A stretch of DNA of 64,000 bases from Halosimplex pelagicum. GTDB taxonomy: Archaea > Halobacteriota > Halobacteria > Halobacteriales > Haloarculaceae. The translations under genes and the position numbers were made by a program. Positions within the stretch are counted from its first letter, which is position 1; every line of letters starts with the position of its first letter. The stretch spans positions 2,666,001 to 2,730,000 of the forward strand of contig NZ_CP058909.1 of NCBI RefSeq assembly GCF_013415905.1, in the 5' to 3' direction. Of the stretch, positions 18,020 to 28,845 are shown in pieces. The notes beneath the pieces are model-generated. The model searched no databases. It was not told where the DNA came from and worked only from the letters and a program-made list of their open reading frames with translations.

Positions 18020-19816
18020 TCAGTCGTCGGCTTCCGGCGTCTCTGTCCGGTCCCCAGCCCCGCTCCGTCCCTCTCGGTCAGCGAGTCCCGGGACCGTCGC
18101 CGGCGCCTCGCCCTCGACGGTCGCGAACGACCGGAGGTCCGCGTCGGTCTCGACCCCATCGACGGCCTCGTACGGTCGGTTCACGACCACGTCACCGGCG
18201 GTCGACTGCCCGATCCCCGGGACCGCGGTCAACTCGTCCATCGACGCGGCGTTGAGATCGAGCGGATACGGGACGCCCGTCACCGAGCGGTAGCCGTGGT
18301 CGGTGACCGCCACGTCGACGGTCCGCCCGAGTTCGCGCTCGCCCGGGACGGCCACGAGCAGGGCGTACGTGCCCAGCTGGCGCCCGAACGTCTTGCCGTC
18401 CTGGTGGTACTCCAGGTGAACGTCCGGGAGGACGGTCCCCGGCGGCGCGACCCGCTGGAGCATCGCGTTGTCGACCTCCTCGCGGACCTCCCGCTTGTAC
18501 TGCTTGAACTGCTGTTTGTGGTCGCGGGCGATCTCCGCGCCCGTCTCGCTCATCTCCGTCCCCTCGAAGGCCATCACCTGCCGGATGTTGATCCGGCGGA
18601 CCATCAGCCCCTCGTCGACCAGGTCCCGCAGGAACTGCTTGTTGTGCTCGAACGTCTCCGAGCGCTCGCCGTCGAGGCCGTGGACGAGGTTGATTCCCGG
18701 CAGGAGTTTCGGCAGCCGCCGCGAGGCGTCGGACCCGAAGTTGGGCGCCGTCTCCCGATCCCCGCCCGGACGCCAGCCCCCCTCCTCGTTGACGATCCGG
18801 ACCGCTTCGAGACACTCCTCGGCGGTGACGAGGAGGTTGTTCTGTTCCTGCACCACGGGGTCCGCGGATTCGAGGCCGAACGCGGCCGTGTCGCCGGGCG
18901 TGTTGTGCTCGGCGATGATCCGGATTCCCTCCCGCGATCTCTCGGGGTAGTCGGTGATCGTCACCGGGTTCATGTTGTCGAGGTGCAGCGTTCGCAGGTC
19001 CGGCGCCACCTCGCGGATGCCGCCGTACAGGTCCCGGAGGGCGTCGGGATTGGGCGCCTCGCCGTCGCCGCCGAAGGCGAGGATGTCGGCCTGGCGACCG
19101 AGTCGGAAGTCCCGGACGCCGTGGTCCGAGAGGGCGTCGACCTCGTCGACGACCGACTCGGCGGTGCGGAACGCGGGGTCGCCGTACAGCGGTTCCGTGC
19201 AAAAGGAACAGCGATACGCACAGCCCCGGGAGGTCTCCATCTCGGCGATGAGGTAGTCGGGGTGGTTGGGGTGTTGCTCGACGACGAACGCGCCGGCCCG
19301 CGCCCACCGCCCGATCTCCTCGTTGTCGCGCATCCGGTCGGAGAACCCCTCCAGTCCCTCCCGGACCAGATCGTGGGCCGCGGCCTCCACGTCGCCCTTC
19401 GCGACGAAGTCGTAGTCCAGGTCGTCGCGTTCGGTCTCCTCGGCGCCCTTGTTCTCCTCGCCGACGCCGAAGCGGATCGGTCCCCCGAGGAGGGTGGTCC
19501 CGTCGGCCTCCCAGGTGAGCCGGCGCACCTCGTCGGGTTCGGCGGGGGTGCCGCCGACGTACTTGCCGGGGACGGTCATGCCGCCGACGTAGATCATGAG
19601 GTCTGCGTCGGCCACGTCGGCCCACCGCTGGCGGTTCTCGCGCAGGCCGTCGATGGTGTGGTAGGTGATCCGCTCCTGGGGTACGCCGGCGTCGACGAGC
19701 GCCCCCGCGGTGTACCGGGGGTACGTCGAGACGTAGGGCGGCACGCCGAAGTGCGCCGGCTCGTCGACGTACCCGTCGACGATGGTCACGTCCAGCGTCG
19801 CGGGGTCTCGGGTCAT
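18020..19816 (-). CDS. Radical SAM protein with C-terminal helix-hairpin-helix
   Basis: Start chosen at ATG 19816, 22 codons inside the longest frame, since a TATA-like box (ATAAAGGG on the plus strand, 19842-19849) lies about 28 bases before it. The 598-residue protein has an N-terminal B12-binding-like Rossmann half (about 1-150), the cluster motif C199-x3-C203-x2-C206 (GCAYRCSFC), a radical SAM barrel, and a C-terminal HhH (about 520-545: LNAASMDELTAVPGIGQSTA). It matches the archaeal group of radical SAM enzymes with HhH (COG1031). The reaction is unknown; the HhH suggests action on nucleic acid or tethering to it. Confidence 0.88.
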   Translation of the reverse strand: MTRDPATLDVTIVDGYVDEPAHFGVPPYVSTYPRYTAGALVDAGVPQERITYHTIDGLRENRQRWADVADADLMIYVGGMTVPGKYVGGTPAEPDEVRRLTWEADGTTLLGGPIRFGVGEENKGAEETERDDLDYDFVAKGDVEAAAHDLVREGLEGFSDRMRDNEEIGRWARAGAFVVEQHPNHPDYLIAEMETSRGCAYRCSFCTEPLYGDPAFRTAESVVDEVDALSDHGVRDFRLGRQADILAFGGDGEAPNPDALRDLYGGIREVAPDLRTLHLDNMNPVTITDYPERSREGIRIIAEHNTPGDTAAFGLESADPVVQEQNNLLVTAEECLEAVRIVNEEGGWRPGGDRETAPNFGSDASRRLPKLLPGINLVHGLDGERSETFEHNKQFLRDLVDEGLMVRRINIRQVMAFEGTEMSETGAEIARDHKQQFKQYKREVREEVDNAMLQRVAPPGTVLPDVHLEYHQDGKTFGRQLGTYALLVAVPGERELGRTVDVAVTDHGYRSVTGVPYPLDLNAASMDELTAVPGIGQSTAGDVVVNRPYEAVDGVETDADLRSFATVEGEAPATVPGLADREGRSGAGDRTETPEADD

Positions 19817-19841
19817 TGGCCCTCGGTACTGGCTCGACGGG

Positions 19842-19849
19842 GATAAAGG
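19842..19849 (-). promoter_or_regulatory. TATA-like box of the radical SAM gene
   Basis: On the minus strand the sequence reads CCCTTTATCC, 26-34 bases before the ATG at 19816. The spacing decides the start over the upstream in-frame alternative. Confidence 0.5.
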
Positions 19850-19919
19850 GTCTTTTTCGACGGTCGCGCCCCGCTCGGTCACGTCCGCCGAGCGGACCGA
19901 TCGCCGACGGCCGCGGCGC

Positions 19920-21020
19920 TCACCCCGCGTCGGCCTTCCCCTCGGGGGCTGCGGTCCCGTCGTCGGTCCGGTCGATGCTCGCTTCCTCGGGCGGTCCGCC
20001 GGCGTGTTCGCGGGCGAAGCAGTCGAGCGCGAGCTTCGCGCCGCCGAGGACGACCGGGCCGATAAACAGCCCGACGGCGCCGAAGGCGACGAGCCCGCCG
20101 AAGATACCGACGATGATGATCGCGGAGTTGAACGCGGCGGTCTGGCCGATCAGCGCAGGGCGGAGATAGGAGTCCGAGAAGGTGACGAACACGCCGTAGA
20201 CGGCCAGCGCCGCGCCCGCCTGCGGGCGTCCGACTGAGACGAGGTACACCGCCGCGGGGATCCAGACGCCGAACGCGCCGACCAGCGGCAGCAGCGTCAG
20301 GACGAAGGTCGCGACCGTGAGGAAGACGATCGCCGGGACGCCGGCCACGAAGAGGCCCACGCCGAGCATCACCGCCTGGATGGCCGCGACGGCGACGTTC
20401 CCGACGACCGACGCCCACATGAGGTCGTCCAGTCCGGCCCGGAGTTCGGCCAGGTCCTCGTCGGGGACCGGCAGCACCCACTCGACCCACGCGAGCAACT
20501 CCTCGCCGTCGCGCAGCAGCGCGAACAGGACGAACAGCGTGATCGTCAGCCCGATGAACAGTCCCGGAAGACTGCCGACGAGGCCGAGCGTCCCCATCGT
20601 GACCTCCTGGATAGCCGCCGCGATCCGCCCCTGGTTGGCCTCGTAGACTGCCACGAGGTCGACGGCGTAGCCGTTCGCCTCGATCAGCTGTTCGATCCGG
20701 GCGACATCGATGTCGCCCCGCCTGATGGCGCGGACGACGCCGAACGCCTGTTCGACGGCGACGGTGAGGACGTAGACGAGCGGGAGGAGGACGACGAGCA
20801 GCGTCGTCACGACCACGCCCATCGCCGCGGCCATCGGCCGGACGTACCGTTCGAGCCGTCGCTGGAGCGGATAGAGGATGTACGCGAGGACGACGCCGAA
20901 CAGGACGAACTGGAGGTACGGGACGAGCACGGCCAGCGCGAGGAGGACGCTCACCAGTGCCACGGCGGTCAGTCCCGGCTGTTCGACGACCCAGGCCGGC
21001 GGTTGGGGACCATCCGACAT
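19920..21020 (-). CDS. AI-2E/UPF0118 family membrane transporter
   Basis: This 366-residue multi-spanning protein belongs to the AI-2 exporter-like family (PerM/TqsA). Features are the N-terminal ALVSVLLALAVLVPYLQFVLFGVVLAYILYPLQ region, the soluble amphipathic segment at about 90-140, and the conserved C-terminal helices (FNSAIIIVGIFGGLVAFGAVGLFIGP). Some relatives are Na+/H+ antiporters or export small molecules; the substrate here is unknown. A TATA element (GATATATTAG, 21041-21050) sits 21-30 bases before the ATG, so it is a leaderless gene with its own promoter. Confidence 0.92.
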   Translation of the reverse strand: MSDGPQPPAWVVEQPGLTAVALVSVLLALAVLVPYLQFVLFGVVLAYILYPLQRRLERYVRPMAAAMGVVVTTLLVVLLPLVYVLTVAVEQAFGVVRAIRRGDIDVARIEQLIEANGYAVDLVAVYEANQGRIAAAIQEVTMGTLGLVGSLPGLFIGLTITLFVLFALLRDGEELLAWVEWVLPVPDEDLAELRAGLDDLMWASVVGNVAVAAIQAVMLGVGLFVAGVPAIVFLTVATFVLTLLPLVGAFGVWIPAAVYLVSVGRPQAGAALAVYGVFVTFSDSYLRPALIGQTAAFNSAIIIVGIFGGLVAFGAVGLFIGPVVLGGAKLALDCFAREHAGGPPEEASIDRTDDGTAAPEGKADAG

Positions 21021-21040
21021 GGCCCCGGATTCAATCGCCC

Positions 21041-21050
21041 GATATATTAG
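21041..21050 (-). promoter_or_regulatory. TATA box of the AI-2E-type transporter gene
   Basis: GATATATTAG lies 21-30 bases before the ATG at 21020 and is almost the only AT-rich stretch in the 91-base gap. Confidence 0.6.
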
Positions 21051-21111
21051 TCCGGTGGTAGGTGTGGGGTCGCGTCTCGACGAGTCGGCGGCCGCCGGCG
21101 CGCGGCGACAC

Positions 21112-23007
<1,896 letters not shown>

Positions 23008-23178
23008 ACCACCGCGTTCGGCTACGGACTGAAATATCCCCGGCTTGCAGTCAGCGGCGCCGGTTCGGCGACTCGTCGCGGTCACCGGAAGGCGAGCGAG
23101 GGGTCCGGGCCCCCGCTCGATTATCGCGGGCGAAAATCCGGGAGTCAGCTATAACACCCCCCTCGCGGATGATTCCGT

Positions 23179-24594
23179 ATGATGGATACGTCGTCGATCG
23201 ACGTGCTGCTCGTCGACGACAGCGGCTTCTTTCGCACGATCGTCTCCGACCGGCTGGGTGAGGCGGCGGACATATCGGTGTCGAAGGCCGAGAACGGCGA
23301 GCAGGCGCTCTCGACGCTCGCCGACCGCTCGGTCGACTGCGTCGTCAGCGACTTCGAGATGCCCGGGTTGAACGGGCTGGAGCTGTACGAGCGCGTCGAC
23401 GCGGAGTACGGACTGCCCTTCATCCTCCTGACCGGACAGGGCGACGAGCGGACGGCCAGCCGGGCGATCGGCGCGGGCGTCGACGACTACCTCCGGAAGG
23501 ACGACATCGCCGAGGAGGGCCAGCTGCAGCTGCTGGCCAACCGCATCGAGAACGTGGTCGCCCAGCGCCGCGCCAACGAGAAGTACGAGCTGCTGGTCAA
23601 CAACACGCCCGACGAGATCACGCAGGTCGGCGTCGACGGGACGATCGCGGCCGCGAACGAGGCGGCCGCCCGCTCGTTCGGTACCACCCGCTCGGAGCTG
23701 ACCGGGGCGCACCTCTCGGACGTGCTCCCGAAGGACACGGCGGCCAGCCGCATCGAACACGGCCGGCGCGCGCTCACCGCGGGGTCGGCGGTCACCTTCC
23801 AGGACAGTTTCGGCGTCCGGCACTTCCACAACGTCGCCGCGCCGGTCAGCGTCGGCAGCGAGGCCGACTCCTTCCAGCTCATCACTCGCGACATCACCGA
23901 GCAGAAGCGCCGCGAGCGCGAGCTGGAGACCCGGACGGAGGAGCTCGCGGTGATCAACCGGCTCGTGCGCCACGACATCAACAACGACATCCAGTTGCTA
24001 CTCGCCTGGGCGGACGGGATCGACCGGTACGTCGACGACGAGGACGGCCGGGAGTACGTCGAGCGCATCCAGCACACCTGCGACCACATCGACGAGCTGA
24101 CGACGATCGCCCGCGACTTCGTCGACTCGATCGGCAGCGACGCGGAGTTCTCGCTGACCGGGGTCGGTCTCCGACAGATCCTCGACGACGAGATCGAGAA
24201 GGCCGACCGCCGCCACGACGACCTGACGGTCACGGCCGATCGCCCGATCCCGACGGTGGCCGTCAGGGCGAACGAACTGCTGTCGTCGGTGTTCGGCAAC
24301 CTGCTGAGCAACGCCGCCCGCCACAACGACTCGGCGGACCCGCGCGTCAGCGTCGACGTCGAGGAGTCGTCCACCGAGGTCACCGTCCGCTTCGCCGACA
24401 ACGGGCCCGGCGTCCCGGACTCGCAGAAGGACGCCATCTTCGGCAAGGGCGAGATGGGACCGGAGAGCCCCGGGACCGGCATCGGCCTCTACCTGGCGCA
24501 CACGCTCGTCGAGCAGTACGGCGGCGAGATAGCGGTGTCGGACAACGAGCCGACCGGATCGGTGTTCACGGTCACGCTGCCGAAACACACCTGA
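23179..24594 (+). CDS. Hybrid sensor: receiver-PAS-histidine kinase
   Basis: A 471-residue soluble protein. Residues 7-120 are a receiver with phosphoacceptor D58 (CVVSDFEMPG); about 135-245 form a PAS domain (LLVNNTPDEITQVGVDGTIAA). Next come a dimerisation helix with H265 (VINRLVRHDINND, the haloarchaeal H-box form) and an ATPase lid with N-box NLLSNAARHN, ADNGPGVP and GTGIGLYLAHTLVEQYGGEI. A receiver at the N-terminus feeding its own kinase is common in haloarchaea. There is no membrane segment, so it senses cytosolic cues. It starts at ATG 23179, with a second ATG right behind it. Confidence 0.93.
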   Translation: MMDTSSIDVLLVDDSGFFRTIVSDRLGEAADISVSKAENGEQALSTLADRSVDCVVSDFEMPGLNGLELYERVDAEYGLPFILLTGQGDERTASRAIGAGVDDYLRKDDIAEEGQLQLLANRIENVVAQRRANEKYELLVNNTPDEITQVGVDGTIAAANEAAARSFGTTRSELTGAHLSDVLPKDTAASRIEHGRRALTAGSAVTFQDSFGVRHFHNVAAPVSVGSEADSFQLITRDITEQKRRERELETRTEELAVINRLVRHDINNDIQLLLAWADGIDRYVDDEDGREYVERIQHTCDHIDELTTIARDFVDSIGSDAEFSLTGVGLRQILDDEIEKADRRHDDLTVTADRPIPTVAVRANELLSSVFGNLLSNAARHNDSADPRVSVDVEESSTEVTVRFADNGPGVPDSQKDAIFGKGEMGPESPGTGIGLYLAHTLVEQYGGEIAVSDNEPTGSVFTVTLPKHT

Positions 24595-24641
24595 GCGGGC
24601 CCGGATCGGCGGGCGACACCGCGCGAGCGGCGGCCGGTCGC

Positions 24642-25424
24642 TCAGACGTAGATGTGCCCCTCTTCGCGAGGGCCGTGGCGCGGCGGGTCGGCGCCGACCC
24701 GGCCGGCCGAGACCGCGGCGGCGAGGCTGTCGAGCGCGTCGTGGTTACTCTCGTAGGTGTCGCGGAACTCCCCGATATCGACGCTACAGGCCTCGATGCC
24801 CTCCAGGTTCGTCGCGCGGCGCCGGCGGTGGTCGCCCTTGTAGCCCTCGCGGTAGAGGCCGAGCCAGCCGAAGGTGGCGGCTGGGTACACCTCGACGACG
24901 CGGGTGCTCGCCGGTCCCGACTGCATCGGCGCGACGGTCGCGTCGGGGTCGCCGGCCAGTCCGGAGAGGACGTTGCGGACCCCGTGGAAGGTCTGGTACT
25001 GGACGATCGAGTCGTAGGGGCACAGCGCCGCGCGCCGGAGGTCGGTCTCCCGGCGCAGTTGCGCGGTGCCGTCGCCCGTGTAGGCCCGGGCGGTCGACCG
25101 ACAGGTCGAGGCGAAGCCGTCGGGGTCGTCCGGCCCGTCGCCGGTCAGCCACTCGACCAGGCCCCGCCAACTGGCGCCGCAGTGTTCGTCGAGCAATGCC
25201 TGCGGGAGGCTAAAGGGGAAGTCCAGCCCGACGACCGAGAAGTCGGTCGCCCGCTCGCGGAGGCCGGCGTGCGCGCGCTCGCGGCCGACGCCCCACTCGT
25301 CGGCCGCGCTGTAACAGTCGTCGACGACGAGCCCCTCCCCCGTCGACCGCGCCTCCGTCAGCCACAGCGAACGCCCCGCGTCCGTCGCACCGCTGAAATC
25401 GACGCCCAGGACACGCGAACCCAT
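24642..25424 (-). CDS. DUF429 family protein (RNase H-like fold)
   Basis: This 260-residue protein starts VLGVDFSGATDAG, the conserved acidic first strand of the DUF429 family, and has LDFPFSLPQALL, VVEVYPAATFGWLGL and the C-terminal DALDSLAAAVSAGRV motif. The family is predicted to have an RNase H-like fold and perhaps nuclease activity; no member with this layout has a role I can name. Its 3' end converges with that of the sensor kinase gene. Confidence 0.8.
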   Translation of the reverse strand: MGSRVLGVDFSGATDAGRSLWLTEARSTGEGLVVDDCYSAADEWGVGRERAHAGLRERATDFSVVGLDFPFSLPQALLDEHCGASWRGLVEWLTGDGPDDPDGFASTCRSTARAYTGDGTAQLRRETDLRRAALCPYDSIVQYQTFHGVRNVLSGLAGDPDATVAPMQSGPASTRVVEVYPAATFGWLGLYREGYKGDHRRRRATNLEGIEACSVDIGEFRDTYESNHDALDSLAAAVSAGRVGADPPRHGPREEGHIYV

Positions 25425-25535
25425 ACCACCCGTCTCTCACTCGTCCGATATGAAGGTTCGGCTTCGCCGGACCGCCGGCCGTAGCTTCGGTGAGTGGTCG
25501 AAAACAGTTTCCGTCGGCCGTCCGAACTCGCGGGT

Positions 25536-25694
25536 ATGCCACCGACGAAGGAGGTCAAGTGTACGGACGACGACTGCTTCCTCGACATGTTCGAGAACCA
25601 CTACACCTACGATATGCCCGACGACCACGGCGTCTCCGACCTGTCCTGTCCGGTCTGTGGCGGTACCGACTGCCTCGAAGCGATCGAACTGTAG
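25536..25694 (+). CDS. 52-residue zinc-binding micro-protein
   Basis: The ATG at 25536 (MPPTKEVKCTDDDCFLDMFE) is preferred over one 14 codons upstream. Cysteines appear as C-x4-C near the N-terminus and CPVCGGTDC near the C-terminus, four or five possible zinc ligands, with an acidic aromatic middle (NHYTYDMPDD). It looks like one of the conserved haloarchaeal micro-zinc proteins. It is divergent from the DUF429 gene; the 111-base gap holds both promoters. Confidence 0.78.
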   Translation: MPPTKEVKCTDDDCFLDMFENHYTYDMPDDHGVSDLSCPVCGGTDCLEAIEL

Positions 25695-25788
25695 CGAGCC
25701 CGCCGGCGTCCCCGGGTCGGCGCAGTCCCGCTTCTGTCCCGAGGCCGCGGGCACAATCCTGAAGACCGTACCGTCCTAACCGGCGGAT

Positions 25789-26283
25789 ATGAACACGTTG
25801 CGTGACATCGGCGAGTCGCTGGGCAACACCGTGCTGGAGAACGTCGGGCGGGCGATGGGCCGCGCCCAGGAGCGGACGCCGCTGCCGGTCGACCTGCTGG
25901 AGAGCGACGACGCCTACCTCGCGGTGTTCGACGCGCCGGGCGCCCGGCCGTCGGACGTGCAGGTGCAGTTCGACTCGGGGCTCGTCGAGGTGCGGGTCGA
26001 CCGCTTCCGCGGCTTCCACGAGGGCTTCGAGATGCGCTACCCCGGTCGCGGGCTGGCGCTGGACGGCCACGTCGAACTGCCCGCCGAGGCCCGCGTCGAC
26101 GCCGACGCGGCCACCGCGACGCTGCGGGAGAACGGCACGCTCGAAGTGCGCGTCCCGAAGGCCGAACCCGTCGACCCCGAGGTGGACGAGGCGCTGGAAG
26201 CCGACGAGGTCGACGAGGTCCACGACGAGACCGACGCGGACGAACTCGACGCCGAGGCCGAAGACGTTACCGACGAGGAGTAG
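25789..26283 (+). CDS. Hsp20/alpha-crystallin family small heat-shock protein
   Basis: In this 164-residue protein, residues about 35-125 form the alpha-crystallin beta-sandwich (YLAVFDAPGARPSDVQVQF, VEVRVDRFRGFHEGFEMRYP, LDGHVELPAEARVDADAATA, ENGTLEVRVPK). Family members hold unfolding proteins in a refoldable state. The C-terminal 40 residues are extremely acidic, replacing the usual I-x-I tail, so oligomer assembly may differ. It sits alone between a zinc protein and the oxidoreductase operon. Confidence 0.88.
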   Translation: MNTLRDIGESLGNTVLENVGRAMGRAQERTPLPVDLLESDDAYLAVFDAPGARPSDVQVQFDSGLVEVRVDRFRGFHEGFEMRYPGRGLALDGHVELPAEARVDADAATATLRENGTLEVRVPKAEPVDPEVDEALEADEVDEVHDETDADELDAEAEDVTDEE

Positions 26284-26311
26284 CGGCGAAGCACAGCGGC
26301 GCGGTCCCTTC

Positions 26312-27439
26312 TCAGTCGTCGACGGTCATCCCTTCGACCACCGAAAACTCCTCGTCGCCGTCGAAGCGCTTCGGGTCGAAGGGCGCGATCCCGTCGCCGC
26401 CGAGGATCTGTTCCGCGACTCGCTCGCCGAGCGCCGGCGCGCGCATGAAGCCGTGGCCGTGCCAGCCGGTCGCGACGTACAGCCCCTCGCGGACCTCGCC
26501 CAGCAGCGGGTCCCGGTCGGGCGTGGCGGTGCAGAGCCCGGCCCACGACCGGCGGACACTGGGCCCCGCTGTCTCGTCCCGGCGAACGTCCTCCAGCCAG
26601 TCGATCGACGCCCGCTCGAACTCGGGGTCGGCCGTCTCGTCGTAGTCGTCGGGGTCGAACTCCCGTTCCTGGGTGCCGTCGCCGACGAGCAGGCCGTCGT
26701 CGCGGGGGCGAGCGTAGCGGCCCCCGGTCGCGTCGTAGCAGGTCGGCACCCGTTCGCTCCCGTCGAGGGGGTCGGTCACGAGCGCCTGCACGCGGTAGGG
26801 TTTCATCGGGATCGCCACGTCGATATCGGCGAGCAGGCGCTTGGTGTGGGCGCCCGCGGCGACGAGGACGGCGTCGAATCGCTCGGTCCCGGCCGGCGTC
26901 TCGACGGCCGTCCCGTCAGCGGCGAGTCGAACGGGCGTCCCCGTCCGGAGGTCGGCCCCGGCCGACGCGGCCCGTTCGCCCATCGCGGTGACGTACGAGG
27001 CCGGGTCGAGGTAGCCGGCGTCGCGGGCGAGCGCGGCGGCGGCCACGTCGGCGCCCGCGAGGGCGGGGAACCAGTCGGCGAACTCGTCGGGGGTCAGGGT
27101 CTCCACGTCGCGGCCGTTGGCGCGCATGCGGTCGGCGCTCTCGCGGACGGCCTCGGCGCGGCGGTCGTCGCCGGCGCGGGCGAACCAGACGTAAGGGTGG
27201 TCGACGAAGTCGATTGCGTCTGCGGCGTCCAGTTCGCGAAAGCGTTCGACCGCGCGGGCGGCGACGGCGGCGTCGATGTCCTCGGCGAAGGCGTCGTAGG
27301 CGATGCCGGCGGCGCGGCCGGAGGCGCCGCTGGCGAGGTCGTCGCGCTCGTAGAGGACGGTGTCGGCGTCGCGGGCGGCCAGGTCGCGGGCGGCGGTGGC
27401 GCCGAGGGCGCCGCCGCCGACGACGGCGACGCGGGTCAC
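26312..27439 (-). CDS. FAD-dependent oxidoreductase (DAO family)
   Basis: This 375-residue protein starts at GTG 27439 with the FAD-binding fingerprint VAVVGGGALGATAARDLA and the family ATG motif equivalent (VLVAAGAHTKRLL). The C-terminal WAGLCTATPDRDPLLGE and ATGWHGHGFMRAPALGE are those of sarcosine, glycine or D-amino-acid oxidase relatives. It would oxidise a secondary or D-amine with transfer of electrons to oxygen or a carrier; the substrate is not evident. The GTG overlaps the stop of the upstream gene by four bases (GTGA), so the two are an operon. Confidence 0.92.
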   Translation of the reverse strand: MTRVAVVGGGALGATAARDLAARDADTVLYERDDLASGASGRAAGIAYDAFAEDIDAAVAARAVERFRELDAADAIDFVDHPYVWFARAGDDRRAEAVRESADRMRANGRDVETLTPDEFADWFPALAGADVAAAALARDAGYLDPASYVTAMGERAASAGADLRTGTPVRLAADGTAVETPAGTERFDAVLVAAGAHTKRLLADIDVAIPMKPYRVQALVTDPLDGSERVPTCYDATGGRYARPRDDGLLVGDGTQEREFDPDDYDETADPEFERASIDWLEDVRRDETAGPSVRRSWAGLCTATPDRDPLLGEVREGLYVATGWHGHGFMRAPALGERVAEQILGGDGIAPFDPKRFDGDEEFSVVEGMTVDD

Positions 27440-28212
27440 AGGAACGGGTCGAGCCCGCGGGCGGGGTAGCCGACGATCCGGTCGGCGCCCGCGTCGCGGA
27501 GCTCGTCGACGCGGCCGGCCACCGTCTCGACGTCGCCGACGAGGCCGTAGTCGCGGACGGCCTGCGAGAGGACCTCGCGGGCGCGACCGTCGGCGGCGGC
27601 GTCGGTGGCCGCGCCGTCGGGCAGCGCCGAGCGGACGGGGCCGCGGCGGGCGGCGTAGTCGCCCAGCGCGTCCAGCACCGCGTCCTCCTCGTCGGTCAGG
27701 ACGGTCGGCGCGTAGAGGGCGACCTCCCCCTCGTAGCCCGCTTGCCGGAGCGCGCGGAGTCGCGGGTCGGTGCCGGGGCCGAGGAGTTCGAACTGCGTGC
27801 CGCCGACGGCGAGGGCTATCCGTTCGATCCCCTCGGTGCCGACCCAGGGGTCCCGCGAGCGGGCCGCGGCCTCGCGGAGGCGGGGCGCGACCGCCCGCTC
27901 GCGTTCGGTCTCGGTGAGGTAGGCGCGGTGGCCGGCGACGAGGATCCGTCGGACCGACTCGGGCAGCGACTCCGCCAGGTCCCGCTCGCCGAGCGGGTCG
28001 AAGCCGTCGGCGCGGACGGGCGTGGTGAGGCGGACGGACTGCTCGTCGGCCAGCGCGGCGAGCGTCTCCGGCGACGGCAGGTGCTCGCGGCCCTCGTAGT
28101 CGATCGCGAGCCGCTCGACGCCGAGGTCGACCGCCCGCTCGACGTCGACCTCGGCGGGTTTGAGAGCCGCCGCGTCGATCCCCGCTCGTGCCAGCGTCGC
28201 GCCCTGAAGCAT
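27436..28212 (-). CDS. TIM-barrel-like hypothetical protein, luciferase-like C-terminus
   Basis: This 258-residue protein shows alternating strands and helices of a TIM barrel (LGVERLAIDYEG, LAVGGTQFELLG, GEVALYAPTVLTD). It ends in VGDVETVAGRVDELRDAGADRIVGYP, which resembles the C-terminal segment of F420-dependent luciferase-like enzymes. The N-terminal half lacks the full cofactor-binding signatures of that family, so I leave function open. Its stop overlaps the start of the FAD oxidoreductase, implying a joint pathway. Confidence 0.75.
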   Translation of the reverse strand: MLQGATLARAGIDAAALKPAEVDVERAVDLGVERLAIDYEGREHLPSPETLAALADEQSVRLTTPVRADGFDPLGERDLAESLPESVRRILVAGHRAYLTETERERAVAPRLREAAARSRDPWVGTEGIERIALAVGGTQFELLGPGTDPRLRALRQAGYEGEVALYAPTVLTDEEDAVLDALGDYAARRGPVRSALPDGAATDAAADGRAREVLSQAVRDYGLVGDVETVAGRVDELRDAGADRIVGYPARGLDPFL

Positions 28213-28310
28213 CGTACTCGTCCGCTATCGACCGACGGGGAAAAGCTCTATCGCTTGGCGACGCCGTCCCGATCGCTTAACACGGGGTATCGCAAAGGGA
28301 CAGCCAACAG

Positions 28311-28784
28311 ATGCTCACAGCGGGAGACGCGGCGCCCGACTTCATCCTGCCCGGGACCGACGGCGAGACGGTTCGCGAGTACATGCTCGCCGAGCACACT
28401 CGCGACGGCCCGGTCGTCCTGGCGTTCTACCTGTTCGACTTCCACCCGGCCTGCACGGACGAGCTGTGCGGGATCCAGAACCTCGGCTGGTTCGACGTGC
28501 GCGAGGACGTGACGGTCCTCGGGATCTCCCGGGACAGCGCCTTCAGCCACCGGGCGTTCGCCCGCGAGTACGACATCCCGTTCCCGCTGCTGACCGACAG
28601 CGACGGGGCCGTCAGCGAGCGCTACGGCGTCCGCCTCGACGAACTGGCCGGCCACCGCGACGTGTCCAACCGGGCCGTCTTCGTGATCGACGGCGACACG
28701 AAGGTCCGGTACGCCTGGGCCGCCGACGATCCCTCGACCCAGCCGAACTGGGACGAGGTTCGCGCGGCGCTGGACGGCCTGTAG
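28311..28784 (+). CDS. Peroxiredoxin (AhpC/TSA, Bcp-like)
   Basis: This 157-residue thioredoxin-fold peroxidase begins with GDAAPDFILPGTDGETV and has the active site FDFHPACTDELCG, with C48 as the peroxidatic cysteine and C53 close by as a probable resolving cysteine (atypical 2-Cys). The canonical Thr-x-x-Cys is replaced by His-Pro-Ala-Cys. DSDGAVSERYGV and RAVFVIDGD fit the family. It would reduce peroxides with a thioredoxin-like donor. The start at 28311 is divergent from the operon above. Confidence 0.9.
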   Translation: MLTAGDAAPDFILPGTDGETVREYMLAEHTRDGPVVLAFYLFDFHPACTDELCGIQNLGWFDVREDVTVLGISRDSAFSHRAFAREYDIPFPLLTDSDGAVSERYGVRLDELAGHRDVSNRAVFVIDGDTKVRYAWAADDPSTQPNWDEVRAALDGL

Positions 28785-28845
28785 CGAGCGGCCTCCGCCG
28801 CTGCGACGGGCGCCGCCGGTCCGGTCGCGACGGCTCCGTCGCGGC

